A program made the position numbers and the translations under genes. Below the pieces are notes generated by a model. That model was not told the DNA's origin. It searched no databases and saw nothing but the letters and a program-made list of their open reading frames with translations. From Actinospineispora acaciae DSM 45401 (lineage in GTDB: Bacteria; Actinomycetota; Actinomycetes; Mycobacteriales; Pseudonocardiaceae): a stretch of DNA of 64,000 nt. Shown here in pieces: positions 44,983-53,311 of the stretch. The stretch covers positions 1,364,001 through 1,428,000 of the forward strand of contig NZ_JIAI01000001.1 in assembly GCF_000620785.1 (NCBI RefSeq). Reading direction: 5' to 3'. Every line of letters starts with the position of its first letter. Positions within the stretch are counted from its first letter, which is position 1.

Positions 44983-46209
44983 GTGGCCGACGTGTTGTCC
45001 CCGGGGTGGATCGGGCCGGTGCGGCTGCGCAACCGGATCGTCAAGGCGGCCACCTATGAGGGCCTGAGCCACCGGGGGCTGGTCACCAGGGATCTGGTGG
45101 ACTTTCACGTGCGGTGCGCGCGGGGCGGGGTTGGAATGACGACGGTCGCCTACCTGGCGGTGTCCAGGGACGGGCGGACCGACCGGCATCAGGTGTGCTG
45201 GGCCGACGAGGCCATGCCCGGGCTGCGGCACCTGACCGAGGCGGTGCACCGGGAGGGCGCGGCCGTGTCGGCGCAGATCGGGCACGCCGGGCCGGTGGCG
45301 TACCGGGCGCCGGCGCTGGCTCCCAGTCGGAGGTTCAACCTCGCCGGCCGGGGGTTCAGCCGGGCCATCGGGAAGGCGGACATCGACAGGGTGGTGGCCG
45401 CGCACGCCCGCGCCGCACGGCTGGCGGTGGAGGCGGGCTTCGACGCCGTGGAGGTTCATCTCGGGCACAACTACCTGGCCAGCTCGTTCCTCAGCCCGGC
45501 CCTCAACGACCGGGACGACGAGTACGGCGGCAGCCTGGAGAACCGCGCCCGGTTCGCCCGCGACACGATGCGCGCGGTCCGGGACGCGGTGGGCGACCGG
45601 ATCGCGATCCTGGCCAAGCTGAACATGGACGACGGCTACCCCGGCGGGTTCGGACTGGACGAGGCGATCCCGGTGGCGTGCTGGCTGGAGGCCGACGGCA
45701 CCGTCGACGCGCTGGAGATGACCGCCGGCAGCTCGCTGCGCAACCCGATGTACCTGTTCAAGGGCGACGTGCCGATCCGCGAGTTCGCCGCCGTGATGCC
45801 CGGCCCGGTCAAGCTGGGCGTGCGGCTGGTGGGCCGCCGCTTCCTGCGCCGCTACCCGTACCGGGACGGGTACCTGCTCGAGGACGCCCGGAAGGTGCGC
45901 GCCGAGGTGCGGCTGCCCATGCTGCTGCTCGGCGGCGTCACCGGCAGAGCGGTGATGGACCGGGCGATGGCCGAGGGCTTCGAGTTCGTCGCGATGGCGC
46001 GCGCCCTGCTCCGCCAGCCCGACCTGCCGCGCCTGATCGCGGCCGACCCCGCCACGCCCTCGCTGTGCACCCACTGCAACAAGTGCATGCCCACCAACTA
46101 CACCGGCGTCCGCTGCGCGCTGGTCGAGCCCGCCTCGCCCCGCTCCGGCAGCTGGGGCACGCCCGCGGGCTACGTACCGCGTCAAGCAAGCGCTTGGTCA
46201 GAAAGGTAA
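44983..46209 (+). CDS. Old yellow enzyme-like FMN oxidoreductase in the KstR2 regulon
   Basis: A 408-residue TIM-barrel flavoprotein of the NADH:flavin oxidoreductase family. LRNRIVKAATYEGLSHRG, SAQIGHAG, GFDAVEVHLGHNYLASSFLS, NDRDDEYGGSLENRARF and RALLRQPDLPR are family motifs. A cysteine cluster CTHCNKC...C near residue 362 resembles the 4Fe-4S site of 2,4-dienoyl-CoA reductases, but spacing is C-x2-C-x2-C, and the second FAD/NAD domain is missing. It probably reduces an unsaturated intermediate of ring C/D degradation. GTG start with GGGAG upstream; its end contains operator D. Confidence 0.85.
   Translation: MADVLSPGWIGPVRLRNRIVKAATYEGLSHRGLVTRDLVDFHVRCARGGVGMTTVAYLAVSRDGRTDRHQVCWADEAMPGLRHLTEAVHREGAAVSAQIGHAGPVAYRAPALAPSRRFNLAGRGFSRAIGKADIDRVVAAHARAARLAVEAGFDAVEVHLGHNYLASSFLSPALNDRDDEYGGSLENRARFARDTMRAVRDAVGDRIAILAKLNMDDGYPGGFGLDEAIPVACWLEADGTVDALEMTAGSSLRNPMYLFKGDVPIREFAAVMPGPVKLGVRLVGRRFLRRYPYRDGYLLEDARKVRAEVRLPMLLLGGVTGRAVMDRAMAEGFEFVAMARALLRQPDLPRLIAADPATPSLCTHCNKCMPTNYTGVRCALVEPASPRSGSWGTPAGYVPRQASAWSER
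46185..46198. promoter_or_regulatory. KstR2-type operator D (before fadA6)
   Basis: AGCAAGCGCTTGGT, a perfect consensus match, lies 43 bases before the fadA6 start and inside the last codons of the OYE gene. It gives fadA6 and the following SDR their own regulated promoter. Confidence 0.9.
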
Positions 46210-46240
46210 GGTAGCGTACGGACGCGCGAAGGAGGACGTG

Positions 46241-47392
46241 ATGGGCGAGGCGTTCCTGGTCGAGGCCGTCCGGTCGCCGGTGGGCCGGCGCGGCGGCGGG
46301 TTGTCCGGCGTGCACCCGGCCGACCTGGGCGCCGCCGTGCTCACCGCGCTGGTGGAGCGCGCCGGGATCGACCCGGCCCGGGTCGACGACGTGATCTTCG
46401 GCTGTGTGGACACGGTCGGGCCGCAGGCCGGCGACATCGCCCGCACCTGCTGGCTGGCCGCCGGCCTGCCCGAGGAGGTCCCCGGCGTCACCGTGGACCG
46501 CCAGTGCGGCTCGTCCCAGCAGGCGTTGCACTTCGCCGCGCAGGCGGTCATGAGCGGCACCGCCGACCTGGTGGTGGCCGGCGGCGTGCAGCAGATGAGC
46601 GCCATCCCGATCGGCTCCGCGATGACGCTGGCCGCGCCGCTCGGGCACGCCGACCCGTTCTCCGGATCCACCGGCTGGCGGGAGCGCTACGGCACCGCCG
46701 AGGTCAACCAGATCCGCTCCGCCGAGATGATCGCGGAGAAGTGGGGCCTGTCGCGGGCGGACATGGAGGAGTTCGCCGTCACCTCCCACCAGCGGGCGAT
46801 CCGGGCGCAGCGGGAGGGCCGCTTCGACCGCGAGATCGTCCCGGTCCAAGGTCTCGCCCGCGACGAGGGGCCGCGCGAACCGGACTGGACGAAGATCCGC
46901 TCACTGCCCCCGGTCCGCGACGGTGGGCGGGTCACCGCCGCGGTCTCCAGCCAGATCTCGGACGGGGCCGCCGCGCTGCTGGTCGCCTCCGGGGAGGCGG
47001 TGCGGCGGCACGGGCTGCGCCCGCGCGCCCGGGTGCACCACCTCTCGGCCCGCGGCGCCGACCCGGTGTGGATGCTCACCGCGCCGATCCCGGCCACCGC
47101 GCACGCCCTGGAGCGAACCGGCATGAGCCTGGCCGGCATCGACCTGGTGGAGATCAACGAGGCGTTCGCCTCCGTGGTGCTGGCCTGGCTGCGCGAGACC
47201 GGCGCGGACCCGGCGACGGTCAACGTGAACGGCGGCGCGATCGCGCTCGGCCACCCGCTGGGCGCGACCGGGGCACGGCTGATGACCAGCCTGCTGCACG
47301 AGCTGGAGCGCACCGGCGGCCGGTTCGGGCTGCAGACCATGTGCGAGGGCGGCGGGCAGGCGAACGTCACGATCCTCGAACGGCTGGGCTGA
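46241..47392 (+). CDS. fadA6: FadA6, 3-ketoacyl-CoA thiolase of HIP catabolism
   Basis: A 383-residue thiolase. The nucleophile cysteine lies in VDRQCGSSQQALHFAAQA (about residue 88), with GGVQQMSAIPIGSAM, EINEAFASVVLAW, NVNGGAIALGHPLGATGARL and TMCEGGGQAN carrying the catalytic histidine and second cysteine. It matches M. tuberculosis FadA6. In the known pathway it cleaves keto-CoA intermediates formed after ring C opening. ATG at 46241 is chosen, with GAAGGAGG six bases upstream; a GTG one codon earlier is possible. Confidence 0.93.
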   Translation: MGEAFLVEAVRSPVGRRGGGLSGVHPADLGAAVLTALVERAGIDPARVDDVIFGCVDTVGPQAGDIARTCWLAAGLPEEVPGVTVDRQCGSSQQALHFAAQAVMSGTADLVVAGGVQQMSAIPIGSAMTLAAPLGHADPFSGSTGWRERYGTAEVNQIRSAEMIAEKWGLSRADMEEFAVTSHQRAIRAQREGRFDREIVPVQGLARDEGPREPDWTKIRSLPPVRDGGRVTAAVSSQISDGAAALLVASGEAVRRHGLRPRARVHHLSARGADPVWMLTAPIPATAHALERTGMSLAGIDLVEINEAFASVVLAWLRETGADPATVNVNGGAIALGHPLGATGARLMTSLLHELERTGGRFGLQTMCEGGGQANVTILERLG

Positions 47393-47395
47393 GCG

Positions 47396-48190
47396 GTGGC
47401 CGACCCGCTGCACCCGTGGGACCTGACCGGCCGCCGGGTGCTGGTCACCGGCGGCGGCCGGGGCATCGGCCGGGCCATCGCCACCAGGTTCCTGGCCTCC
47501 GGTGCGGACGTGATGACCTGCGGGCGCACCGAGCCGGACGACCCGCCGTCGGCCGGCGGACGCACCGTACGGTTCGTCACGGCCGACGTCCGTGACCCCG
47601 ACCAGGCCGCCGCCCTGGTCACCGCGACCGTCGAGGCGTTCGGCGGCCTGGACGTCGTGGTGAACAACGCGGGCGGCTCCCCGGCCGCGGACGCCGCCAC
47701 CATGTCCCCCCGGTTCTTCGGCGCGATCGTGTCGCTCAACCTCACGGCCGCGTTCCTGGTCGGCCAGGCCGCCAACGCGGTCATGCAGCGCGGCGAGGGC
47801 GGCTGCATCATCAACATCGGCAGCATCAGCGCGCACCAGCCCAGCCCCGGCACCGCCGCCTACAGCGCCGCCAAGGCGGGGCTGCTCGGGCTCACCCGGG
47901 CGCTCGCCCTGGAGTGGGCGCCCAAGGTCAGGGTCAACCACATCAGCGCCGGCCAGGTGCACACCGACCAGACCGACGAGTACTACGGGCCGGACGGCGC
48001 CGAGGTGGTCGGGCGGCTGCGCGGCACGATCGCGTCCGGACGGATGGCCGACCCCGAGGACATCGCGTCCGCGTGCCTCTACCTCGCCTCGCCGCTGGCC
48101 GGCTACGTGAGCGGCGCCGACCTGGGCGTGGAGGGCGGCGGCGAGCTGCCCGCCCGTTTTCTGGCCACCGGGCGCCCTCAACCCCGGTAG
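47396..48190 (+). CDS. Short-chain dehydrogenase, KstR2-regulon (Rv3549c-like)
   Basis: A 264-residue SDR: TGGGRGIGRAIATRF for nucleotide binding, VTADVRDPDQ, VNNAGGSP, and catalytic INIGSISAHQPSPGTAAYSA with YSAAK. The C-terminus has GADLGVEGGGELPARFL. It is similar to the SDR Rv3549c, which belongs to the mycobacterial KstR2 regulon, but the step is not assigned. The GTG start lies three bases after the fadA6 stop, so both use operator D. Its end overlaps the convergent ligase gene by 13 bases. Confidence 0.88.
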   Translation: MADPLHPWDLTGRRVLVTGGGRGIGRAIATRFLASGADVMTCGRTEPDDPPSAGGRTVRFVTADVRDPDQAAALVTATVEAFGGLDVVVNNAGGSPAADAATMSPRFFGAIVSLNLTAAFLVGQAANAVMQRGEGGCIINIGSISAHQPSPGTAAYSAAKAGLLGLTRALALEWAPKVRVNHISAGQVHTDQTDEYYGPDGAEVVGRLRGTIASGRMADPEDIASACLYLASPLAGYVSGADLGVEGGGELPARFLATGRPQPR

Positions 48191-49707
48191 CGCTCGCGCA
48201 GCTCCGCCTTCGCCACCTTGCCGCCGGCGTTGCGCGGCAGCCGCTCCACCACCTCCAGCCGCTCCGGCCAAATCTCCTTGGACACCCCGCGCGCGGCCAG
48301 GTGCTCGGTGAGCCCGGGCAGGTCCAGGCTCGCGCCCGCGCACAGCTCGACCACCGCGCACACCCGCTCGCCGAACACCTCGTCCGGGACGCCGACCGCC
48401 GCCACCATGGCCACCGAGGGATGGCTGCCTACCTGCTCCTCCACCGCGGCCGCCGAGACGTTCCGGCCGCCGCGGATGATGAAGTCCGAGGCGCGCCCGA
48501 CCACCCGCAGGTAGCCCTCGGCGTCCACGGTGCACAGGTCGCCGGTGAGCATCCACCCGTCCGGGCTGAACAGCCGCGCGTTCGCCGCCGGGTCGGCGTA
48601 GTAGCCCAGGCTGGTCGCCGGCCCCCGGCACCCGGACCGGCCGTCCTCGAACAGCCGCACCCGCATGTCCTCGGACACCCGCCCGGCGGTGGCCAGCCGG
48701 GCCTCTTGCGGGTCGCGGCGGGTGGTGTAGCTGAGCATGCCCGTCTCGTTCGATCCGTAGAAGTTCAGCACCGCCGCCCCGGTGCGCCGCTCGAACTCGG
48801 CCGCGCGCCGGTACGGGATGGCCTCGCCGCCGGTGAACAGGCAGCGCAGCGAGCGCAGGTCGGCGCGCTCGAACTCGGGCGCGTTGAGCATCATGACGAA
48901 CTGCGTGGTCACCGCCGCGAGCACGGTGGCCCGGTGCTCGGCGACGAGCCGGACGGCCCGGCCGGCGTCGAACCGCGACATCAGCACAGTGGTGGCGCCC
49001 AGCACGATCGGGGTGACGTGCGCGGACCAGAGCCCGAACCCGTACGGCGCCGGGACCAGCGAGGCGATCACGTCGCCGGCGTGGACGTCGCCGGCGCGCA
49101 GCACCTGGGTGTGGAAGTACAGCCACCGGTTCTGGTTGTGCACCACGCACTTGGGCATGCCCGAGGTCCCGGACGTGGAGTTGAGCAGGAACACCTCGCC
49201 CACCCCGAGCGCCCGTCCACCTGGTGTCGCCCCCGGCGGGCAGTCCGGCCGGTACGGATCGATGACCAGGTGTCGAGCGACCGGCCCCGGGCCCCGGTGC
49301 CCCGGCGCGGTGACCAGCACGCGCGCCCCGGTGACCTGGACCAGGTGGCGGAGCTCCTGGTCACCGGCGCGCGGGCCGATCCCCACCGTGACCAGGCCGG
49401 CCCGCTCGGCGGCCAGGTAGAGCGCGTGCACCACCGGCCCGTCCGGGAAGCACACCGCGACCCGCTCGCCGGGCTGCAGGCCGGTGCCGACCAGGAACGC
49501 GGCCAGGCGGTCGGCCAGCTCGTCCAGCTCGGCCCAGGTCAGCCGGAAGCCGCCCTCGACGTAGGCGATCCGGTCGGCCCGGTCGCGGGCGTGGCGGCGG
49601 ACGTGCTCGGACAGCGGCTCGGCGCCGTAGCGGCCGACCTCTTCGAGCCGTTCGGCGACGTAGGCGGCGTGCACCGATCCGGGCTCGGGGGCTGCTTCCG
49701 GGTGCAT
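48178..49707 (-). CDS. Acyl-CoA synthetase under KstR2-type control
   Basis: A 509-residue ANL ligase. STSGTSGMPKCVVHNQNRW (A3), YGFGLWSAHVTPIVLG, NFYGSNETGML (A5), MLTGDLCTVD (A7), ASDFIIRGGRNVSAAAVEEQ (A8) and AGGKVAKAEL (A10) are intact. It resembles cyclohexanecarboxylate and benzoate-type ligases more than FadD3. A perfect KstR2-type site at 49731 lies 24 bases before its ATG. It could re-activate a free acid released during ring degradation or feed in another cyclic acid. Confidence 0.9.
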   Translation of the reverse strand: MHPEAAPEPGSVHAAYVAERLEEVGRYGAEPLSEHVRRHARDRADRIAYVEGGFRLTWAELDELADRLAAFLVGTGLQPGERVAVCFPDGPVVHALYLAAERAGLVTVGIGPRAGDQELRHLVQVTGARVLVTAPGHRGPGPVARHLVIDPYRPDCPPGATPGGRALGVGEVFLLNSTSGTSGMPKCVVHNQNRWLYFHTQVLRAGDVHAGDVIASLVPAPYGFGLWSAHVTPIVLGATTVLMSRFDAGRAVRLVAEHRATVLAAVTTQFVMMLNAPEFERADLRSLRCLFTGGEAIPYRRAAEFERRTGAAVLNFYGSNETGMLSYTTRRDPQEARLATAGRVSEDMRVRLFEDGRSGCRGPATSLGYYADPAANARLFSPDGWMLTGDLCTVDAEGYLRVVGRASDFIIRGGRNVSAAAVEEQVGSHPSVAMVAAVGVPDEVFGERVCAVVELCAGASLDLPGLTEHLAARGVSKEIWPERLEVVERLPRNAGGKVAKAELRERYRG

Positions 49708-49730
49708 CGCGGACGGCTCCTCATCGCTCG

Positions 49731-49744
49731 ACCAAGCGCTTGCT
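49731..49744. promoter_or_regulatory. KstR2-type operator E (before the second ligase)
   Basis: ACCAAGCGCTTGCT on the plus strand is AGCAAGCGCTTGGT on the minus strand, a perfect consensus site 24 bases before the ligase gene. It shares the intergenic region with the TetR operator at 49781 but lies 37 bases away. Confidence 0.9.
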
Positions 49745-49780
49745 AGGAGCTTAGGTGGTGGCGGGCGAGTTCGTAACTTG

Positions 49781-49794
49781 ACCGACTAGACGGT
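49781..49794. promoter_or_regulatory. Palindromic operator of the TetR/SMR operon
   Basis: ACCGACTAGACGGT is a palindrome apart from two symmetric A bases (ACCG-CTAG-CGGT). It ends 12 bases before the TetR gene, which starts with almost no leader, so binding would block transcription start. Autoregulation is inferred. Confidence 0.6.
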
Positions 49795-49806
49795 ATAGTT
49801 AGGAGC

Positions 49807-50358
49807 ATGAGGCCGAGTTCGAGAACCGCGATCCTGGATGCCGCCCTGCGACTCGCCGAGCGCGGGGGGATCGGCAGCCTGACGCTGGACTCCGCGGCCA
49901 GGGAGGCCGGCGTGAGCAAAGGCGGGCTGATCTACCACTTCGCCAGCAAGGAACAGCTGATGCTCGCCGTCGTCGAGCACGTCTGCCGGGGCTGGGAGGC
50001 GGCGCTGGCGGAGGAGCTGGGGACGGCGTACGAGGACGCGCCGCCCACCGCCAGGGCGCGCGCGTACGCGCGGGTCGCCGTCACCGAGAAGCCCAGGCGC
50101 GCCGACCTGACGATCCTGGTGGACGGCATGCACGACGAGGCGCTGCTCGCGCCGTGGCGGGCCCTGATCGCCCGGTGGACGGACACCCCGCCGCCCACGA
50201 CGGATCCCGTCGACATCGACCGGCTGGTGGCGCGCCTGGCCGCCGAAGGGCTCTGGTTCGCCGAGGCGACCGACACGACAGGGTTGTCCGCCGAGGTGCG
50301 GGCCGCGGTGGTGGCGCGGATCGAGCGGCTGGCCGCCTCCGGGGGAGGCCGGGCATGA
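49807..50358 (+). CDS. TetR family regulator of the SMR pair
   Basis: A 183-residue TetR protein. The helix-turn-helix covers about residues 6-52 with LDSAAREAGVSKGGLIYHFA, and the C-terminal part resembles TetR_C_37-type ligand domains with many charged helices. Its stop overlaps the start of the first SMR gene (ATGA), so it very probably controls that efflux pair in response to a cationic or hydrophobic compound. AGGAG lies only one base before the ATG, which is unusually short, so leaderless initiation is possible. Confidence 0.87.
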   Translation: MRPSSRTAILDAALRLAERGGIGSLTLDSAAREAGVSKGGLIYHFASKEQLMLAVVEHVCRGWEAALAEELGTAYEDAPPTARARAYARVAVTEKPRRADLTILVDGMHDEALLAPWRALIARWTDTPPPTTDPVDIDRLVARLAAEGLWFAEATDTTGLSAEVRAAVVARIERLAASGGGRA

Positions 50359-50690
50359 CCAGGTGGGTCTACCTGGGCGTGGCGATCGGGCTGGAGGTGC
50401 TGGGCACGTTGTCGTTGCGGGCCATGGACGGGTTCGCCCATCCCTGGTGGCTGCTCGGCGTGGTCGTCGGGTACGCGGGCGCGTTCGCGTGCGTCGCCCA
50501 GGTGCTCAGGGCGGGCATGCCGGTCGGCGTGGCGTACGGGATCTGGGCGGCGGTCGGCGTGGCGCTCACCGCGGTCGGCGGCGCCGTGCTGTTCGGCGAC
50601 CGGCTGAGCTGGCTCATCGGCGCCGGTATCGCGCTGGTCATCGGCGGGGTGCTGGCCGTGGAGCTGGGTGCGCGGCGGTCGGTGCGCTGA
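50355..50690 (+). CDS. Small multidrug resistance (SMR) protein, first of a pair
   Basis: A 111-residue four-helix protein. The essential membrane glutamate is in AIGLEVLGTLSL (residue 14), followed by VLRAGMPVGVAYGIWAAVGV in helix 3 and GIALVIGGVLAVEL in helix 4. Such proteins export quaternary cations or guanidinium compounds with protons. The gene overlaps the TetR stop and the next SMR start, so the two products likely form a heterodimer with opposite membrane orientations. Confidence 0.9.
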   Translation: MTRWVYLGVAIGLEVLGTLSLRAMDGFAHPWWLLGVVVGYAGAFACVAQVLRAGMPVGVAYGIWAAVGVALTAVGGAVLFGDRLSWLIGAGIALVIGGVLAVELGARRSVR

Positions 50691-51010
50691 TGCCCTGGTT
50701 GTTGCTGTCCGGCGCGATCGCGCTGGAGACCGTCGCCACGCTGTCCATGAAGGCGTCGCACGGGTTCAGCCGGAAGGCCTGGATCATCCCGGTGGCCGTG
50801 GGGTACGCCGGCGCGTTCACGCTGTTGGGCGCGGTTCTCGCCGGCGGGATGGCGGTCGGCGTGGCGTACGGGATCTGGGCGGCCGTCGGGGTCGCGCTGA
50901 CCGCGATCTTCGGCCGGATCATCTTCAAGGACCCGCTGACCTGGCCGATCGCGTTCGGCATCGCCCTGATCATCGGCGGTGTGCTGCTGATCGAGCTCGG
51001 CGGCCACTGA
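50690..51010 (+). CDS. Small multidrug resistance (SMR) protein, second of a pair
   Basis: A 106-residue four-helix protein. The glutamate is in SGAIALETVATLSM (about residue 13); AVLAGGMAVGVAYGIWAAVG and DPLTWPIAFGIALIIGGVLL complete the SMR pattern. The start overlaps the previous stop by one base (TGATG). Paired SMR genes typically encode obligate heterodimers such as EbrAB or YkkCD. Substrate not known. Confidence 0.9.
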   Translation: MPWLLLSGAIALETVATLSMKASHGFSRKAWIIPVAVGYAGAFTLLGAVLAGGMAVGVAYGIWAAVGVALTAIFGRIIFKDPLTWPIAFGIALIIGGVLLIELGGH

Positions 51011-51031
51011 CCCACGAGAGGAGAGCGTTCG

Positions 51032-51649
51032 ATGGATCTCTTCGTCGAGCCGTCACCGCACGTGTTCGTCTACCTGGGGTTCGAGGTCGGCGGCCGGAGG
51101 GCTGTGGATGAGAAGGCTTCCGAGCTGAAGGACGTGGCGGCAACCGTGCGCGGCGAGCCCTCGGTCGTCGACGTGCACCTCTTCCGCGCGACGTTCACCC
51201 CGCCCATTCCGGGCGGCCCGAGGTTCGACCTCGCGATGCTGGTGCGGACGTCCGCGCCGGAGACCACCTCGCACCCGGACCTGGAGCGCCTCGGCGCGAC
51301 CATGACGATGTCCGCCCACAACCCGTGCCGGATCGGCGACACCGACGCGGGCCGCCCGGGCGCGACGTACCTGTTCAACCATTTCCACGCCCCGGACGTC
51401 GAAACGGCGGTGACGGTCTGGAAGGGCCTCGCCGGCTGGTTCACGGCCAACACCGGGATCGACAACTCCACCCCGCTGGCGGCCCTTGGCGACTCGGCCT
51501 ACCCCCTCGTCAACTTCGCCCGGCTGCCCTCGGGGCCACGCCGCTTCCTGCTGCGGCAGTTCACCAGGCCAAGCTTCCGCACCCGCGTGCTCGCCCCGCT
51601 GCGCGCGCACCGGATGGCCGCGATGCCGATCTTCTACCGGCCGCTCTGA
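51032..51649 (+). CDS. Uncharacterised protein
   Basis: A 205-residue protein I do not recognise. It begins MDLFVEPSPHVFVYLGFEVG, has a central region rich in aromatic and histidine residues (GATYLFNHFHAPDVETAV) and an arginine-rich tail; no signal peptide or membrane helix. The alternating hydrophobic pattern suggests an alpha/beta barrel like dimeric ferredoxin-like proteins, but this is weak. GAGAGGAG lies seven bases before the ATG. It lies 21 bases after the SMR pair and may be cotranscribed. Its last 16 bases overlap the convergent ligase gene. Confidence 0.75.
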   Translation: MDLFVEPSPHVFVYLGFEVGGRRAVDEKASELKDVAATVRGEPSVVDVHLFRATFTPPIPGGPRFDLAMLVRTSAPETTSHPDLERLGATMTMSAHNPCRIGDTDAGRPGATYLFNHFHAPDVETAVTVWKGLAGWFTANTGIDNSTPLAALGDSAYPLVNFARLPSGPRRFLLRQFTRPSFRTRVLAPLRAHRMAAMPIFYRPL

Positions 51650-53310
51650 CCCGGCAGCAGCGCGGCCCTGCCGTGTTCGGCGAACTCCCGCTCCAGCCGT
51701 TCGCGGGCGGTGTCGTCGAACAGCACGTAGTCGTCGTCGCCCCGGGGCAGCCAGAAGACCGGGTCCTCGGTACGCCACCCCGCGCGGCGCAGCCCGGCCT
51801 TGGCCACCTTGTTGCTCCCGGTGGTCGGCACCCGGTCGACCAGGCGCACGAACCGGGGCCGCCACTTGGTGCCCAGGTCCGGCTGCCCGTCCAGGAACCG
51901 GGCGAACGCCGCCGGCGCGAAGTCACCGCCCGGCACCAGGTGCAGCGCGCACATCACCTGGTCGCCGGTGCGCGGGTCGGGTACCGGGTAGACCAGCGCG
52001 ACCGAGACGTCGGCCCACCGCTCCAGGATGCGTTCCACCGGGCCGGCGGCGAAGTTCTCGCCGTCCACCCGCAGCCGGTCCGACGAGCGGCCGGCGAAGT
52101 AGAAGTACCCGTCCGCGTCCCGGTAGCCGAGGTCACCGGTCCAGAAGTCGTCGCCCCGGACCCGCTCGGCGTGCGCGCCCGGGTTCTTGTAGTAGCCCTC
52201 GAACCGGTCGGCCAGCCCGACCCCCACGATCTGGCCGATCGCGGCGTCCGCGTTGAGCAGCCGACCGCGCTCGTCCCGCACCGCGGGCGGGCACTCCTCG
52301 CCGGTGACCTCGTCGAGCACCCGGACGTCCGCGCCCCCCACCGGCAGCCCCAGCGCGCCCTCCGGGGTGCCCGCCGTCCGGTTGATCCGCAGCACCCCTT
52401 CGCTGAGCCCGTACCCCTCGCTGACCCGGCACCCGAACCGGGCGCCGAACCGCGCGGCGTCGGCCACCGAGGCCTCGGTGCCGACCGCGAGCCGCAGGCT
52501 GCTCGCCCGGTCTTCGGGGGACTCCGGTCGGTCCAGCACGTAGGCCAGCGCCCGCCCGACATAGTTGACGAACGTGACCCGGTGGCGGTGGACGTCCCGC
52601 GCGAACCCGGACGCGGAGAACCGGCGCGCCAGGCACACCGTGGCACCGACGTACACCGAGGGCGCCAGGTTCATCATCACCGAGTTGCCGTGGAACAGCG
52701 GCATGCACAGGTAGGTCACCGACTCGCGGGCCAGCTCGGTGCGGACGCTGAGGGCCTGCGCCAGCATGCCCAGCCGGCGCTGCGAACAGACCACCGCCTT
52801 CGGCGCCCCCGTCGAGCCGGAGCTGAACAACAGCAGCAGGGTCGCCTCACCGGACGGCGGCCGCTCGGGCACCTCGGCGCCTCGGTGCCGGCGCAGCAGA
52901 TCCTGGTAGCCGGGATCATCGATGTCGAGCACGCGGTCCGGCGGAACCCCGTGCTCCAGCCCGTCCAACAAGCCGACCAGCCGGCCCTCGGTGACGATCA
53001 GGTCGCAGTCGGTGTGCCGGATGTCGTGGGCCAGCTCGGCGCCGCGCCGGGTCGGGTTGATCCCGACCACCGCCGCCCCGGCCAACGCCGCCGCCCCGAT
53101 CCAGAACACATAGTCCGGCACGTTCTCCAACAGCACGCCGACGTGCGGCGGCCGGCCGGGGGTGGCCAGCTCGCGCAGCAGTGCCGCCCGCCGCGCGCTC
53201 CGCTCAACGACCTCGCCCCACGTCCACGCCAGGCCCTCGGCGCGCAGCCCGATATGGTCGTCGCCCGCCCTGGCCAGCAACAACTCTGCGAACGTCCGCA
53301 CGCCGCCCAC
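51634..53310 (-). CDS. FadD17-like (FATP family) acyl-CoA synthetase
   Basis: A 558-residue ligase. RPPHVGVLLENVPDYVFWIG, LFSSGSTGAPKAVVCSQR (A3), CMPLFHGNSVMMNLA, FVNYVGRALAYVLDRPE, SEGYGLSEGVLRINRT (A5), FWTGDLGYRDADGYFYFAGR (A7) and RVDGENFAAGPVE are close to M. tuberculosis FadD17, a steroid side-chain ligase, and to fatty-acid transport proteins. It lies one base after the 2Fe-2S subunit gene, so it is the last gene of the ABC/molybdenum hydroxylase operon. It may activate the acid formed by that pathway, or be a steroid gene captured there. GTG start, weak ribosome site. Confidence 0.87.
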   Translation of the reverse strand: MGGVRTFAELLLARAGDDHIGLRAEGLAWTWGEVVERSARRAALLRELATPGRPPHVGVLLENVPDYVFWIGAAALAGAAVVGINPTRRGAELAHDIRHTDCDLIVTEGRLVGLLDGLEHGVPPDRVLDIDDPGYQDLLRRHRGAEVPERPPSGEATLLLLFSSGSTGAPKAVVCSQRRLGMLAQALSVRTELARESVTYLCMPLFHGNSVMMNLAPSVYVGATVCLARRFSASGFARDVHRHRVTFVNYVGRALAYVLDRPESPEDRASSLRLAVGTEASVADAARFGARFGCRVSEGYGLSEGVLRINRTAGTPEGALGLPVGGADVRVLDEVTGEECPPAVRDERGRLLNADAAIGQIVGVGLADRFEGYYKNPGAHAERVRGDDFWTGDLGYRDADGYFYFAGRSSDRLRVDGENFAAGPVERILERWADVSVALVYPVPDPRTGDQVMCALHLVPGGDFAPAAFARFLDGQPDLGTKWRPRFVRLVDRVPTTGSNKVAKAGLRRAGWRTEDPVFWLPRGDDDYVLFDDTARERLEREFAEHGRAALLPGQSGR

Positions 53311-53311
53311 A

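Noticed and set aside
49778..49799. Sigma-70-type promoter TTGACC...TATAGT before the TetR gene
   Set aside because: The two hexamers are separated by only 10 bases, too short for a promoter; the region is better explained by the TetR palindrome.
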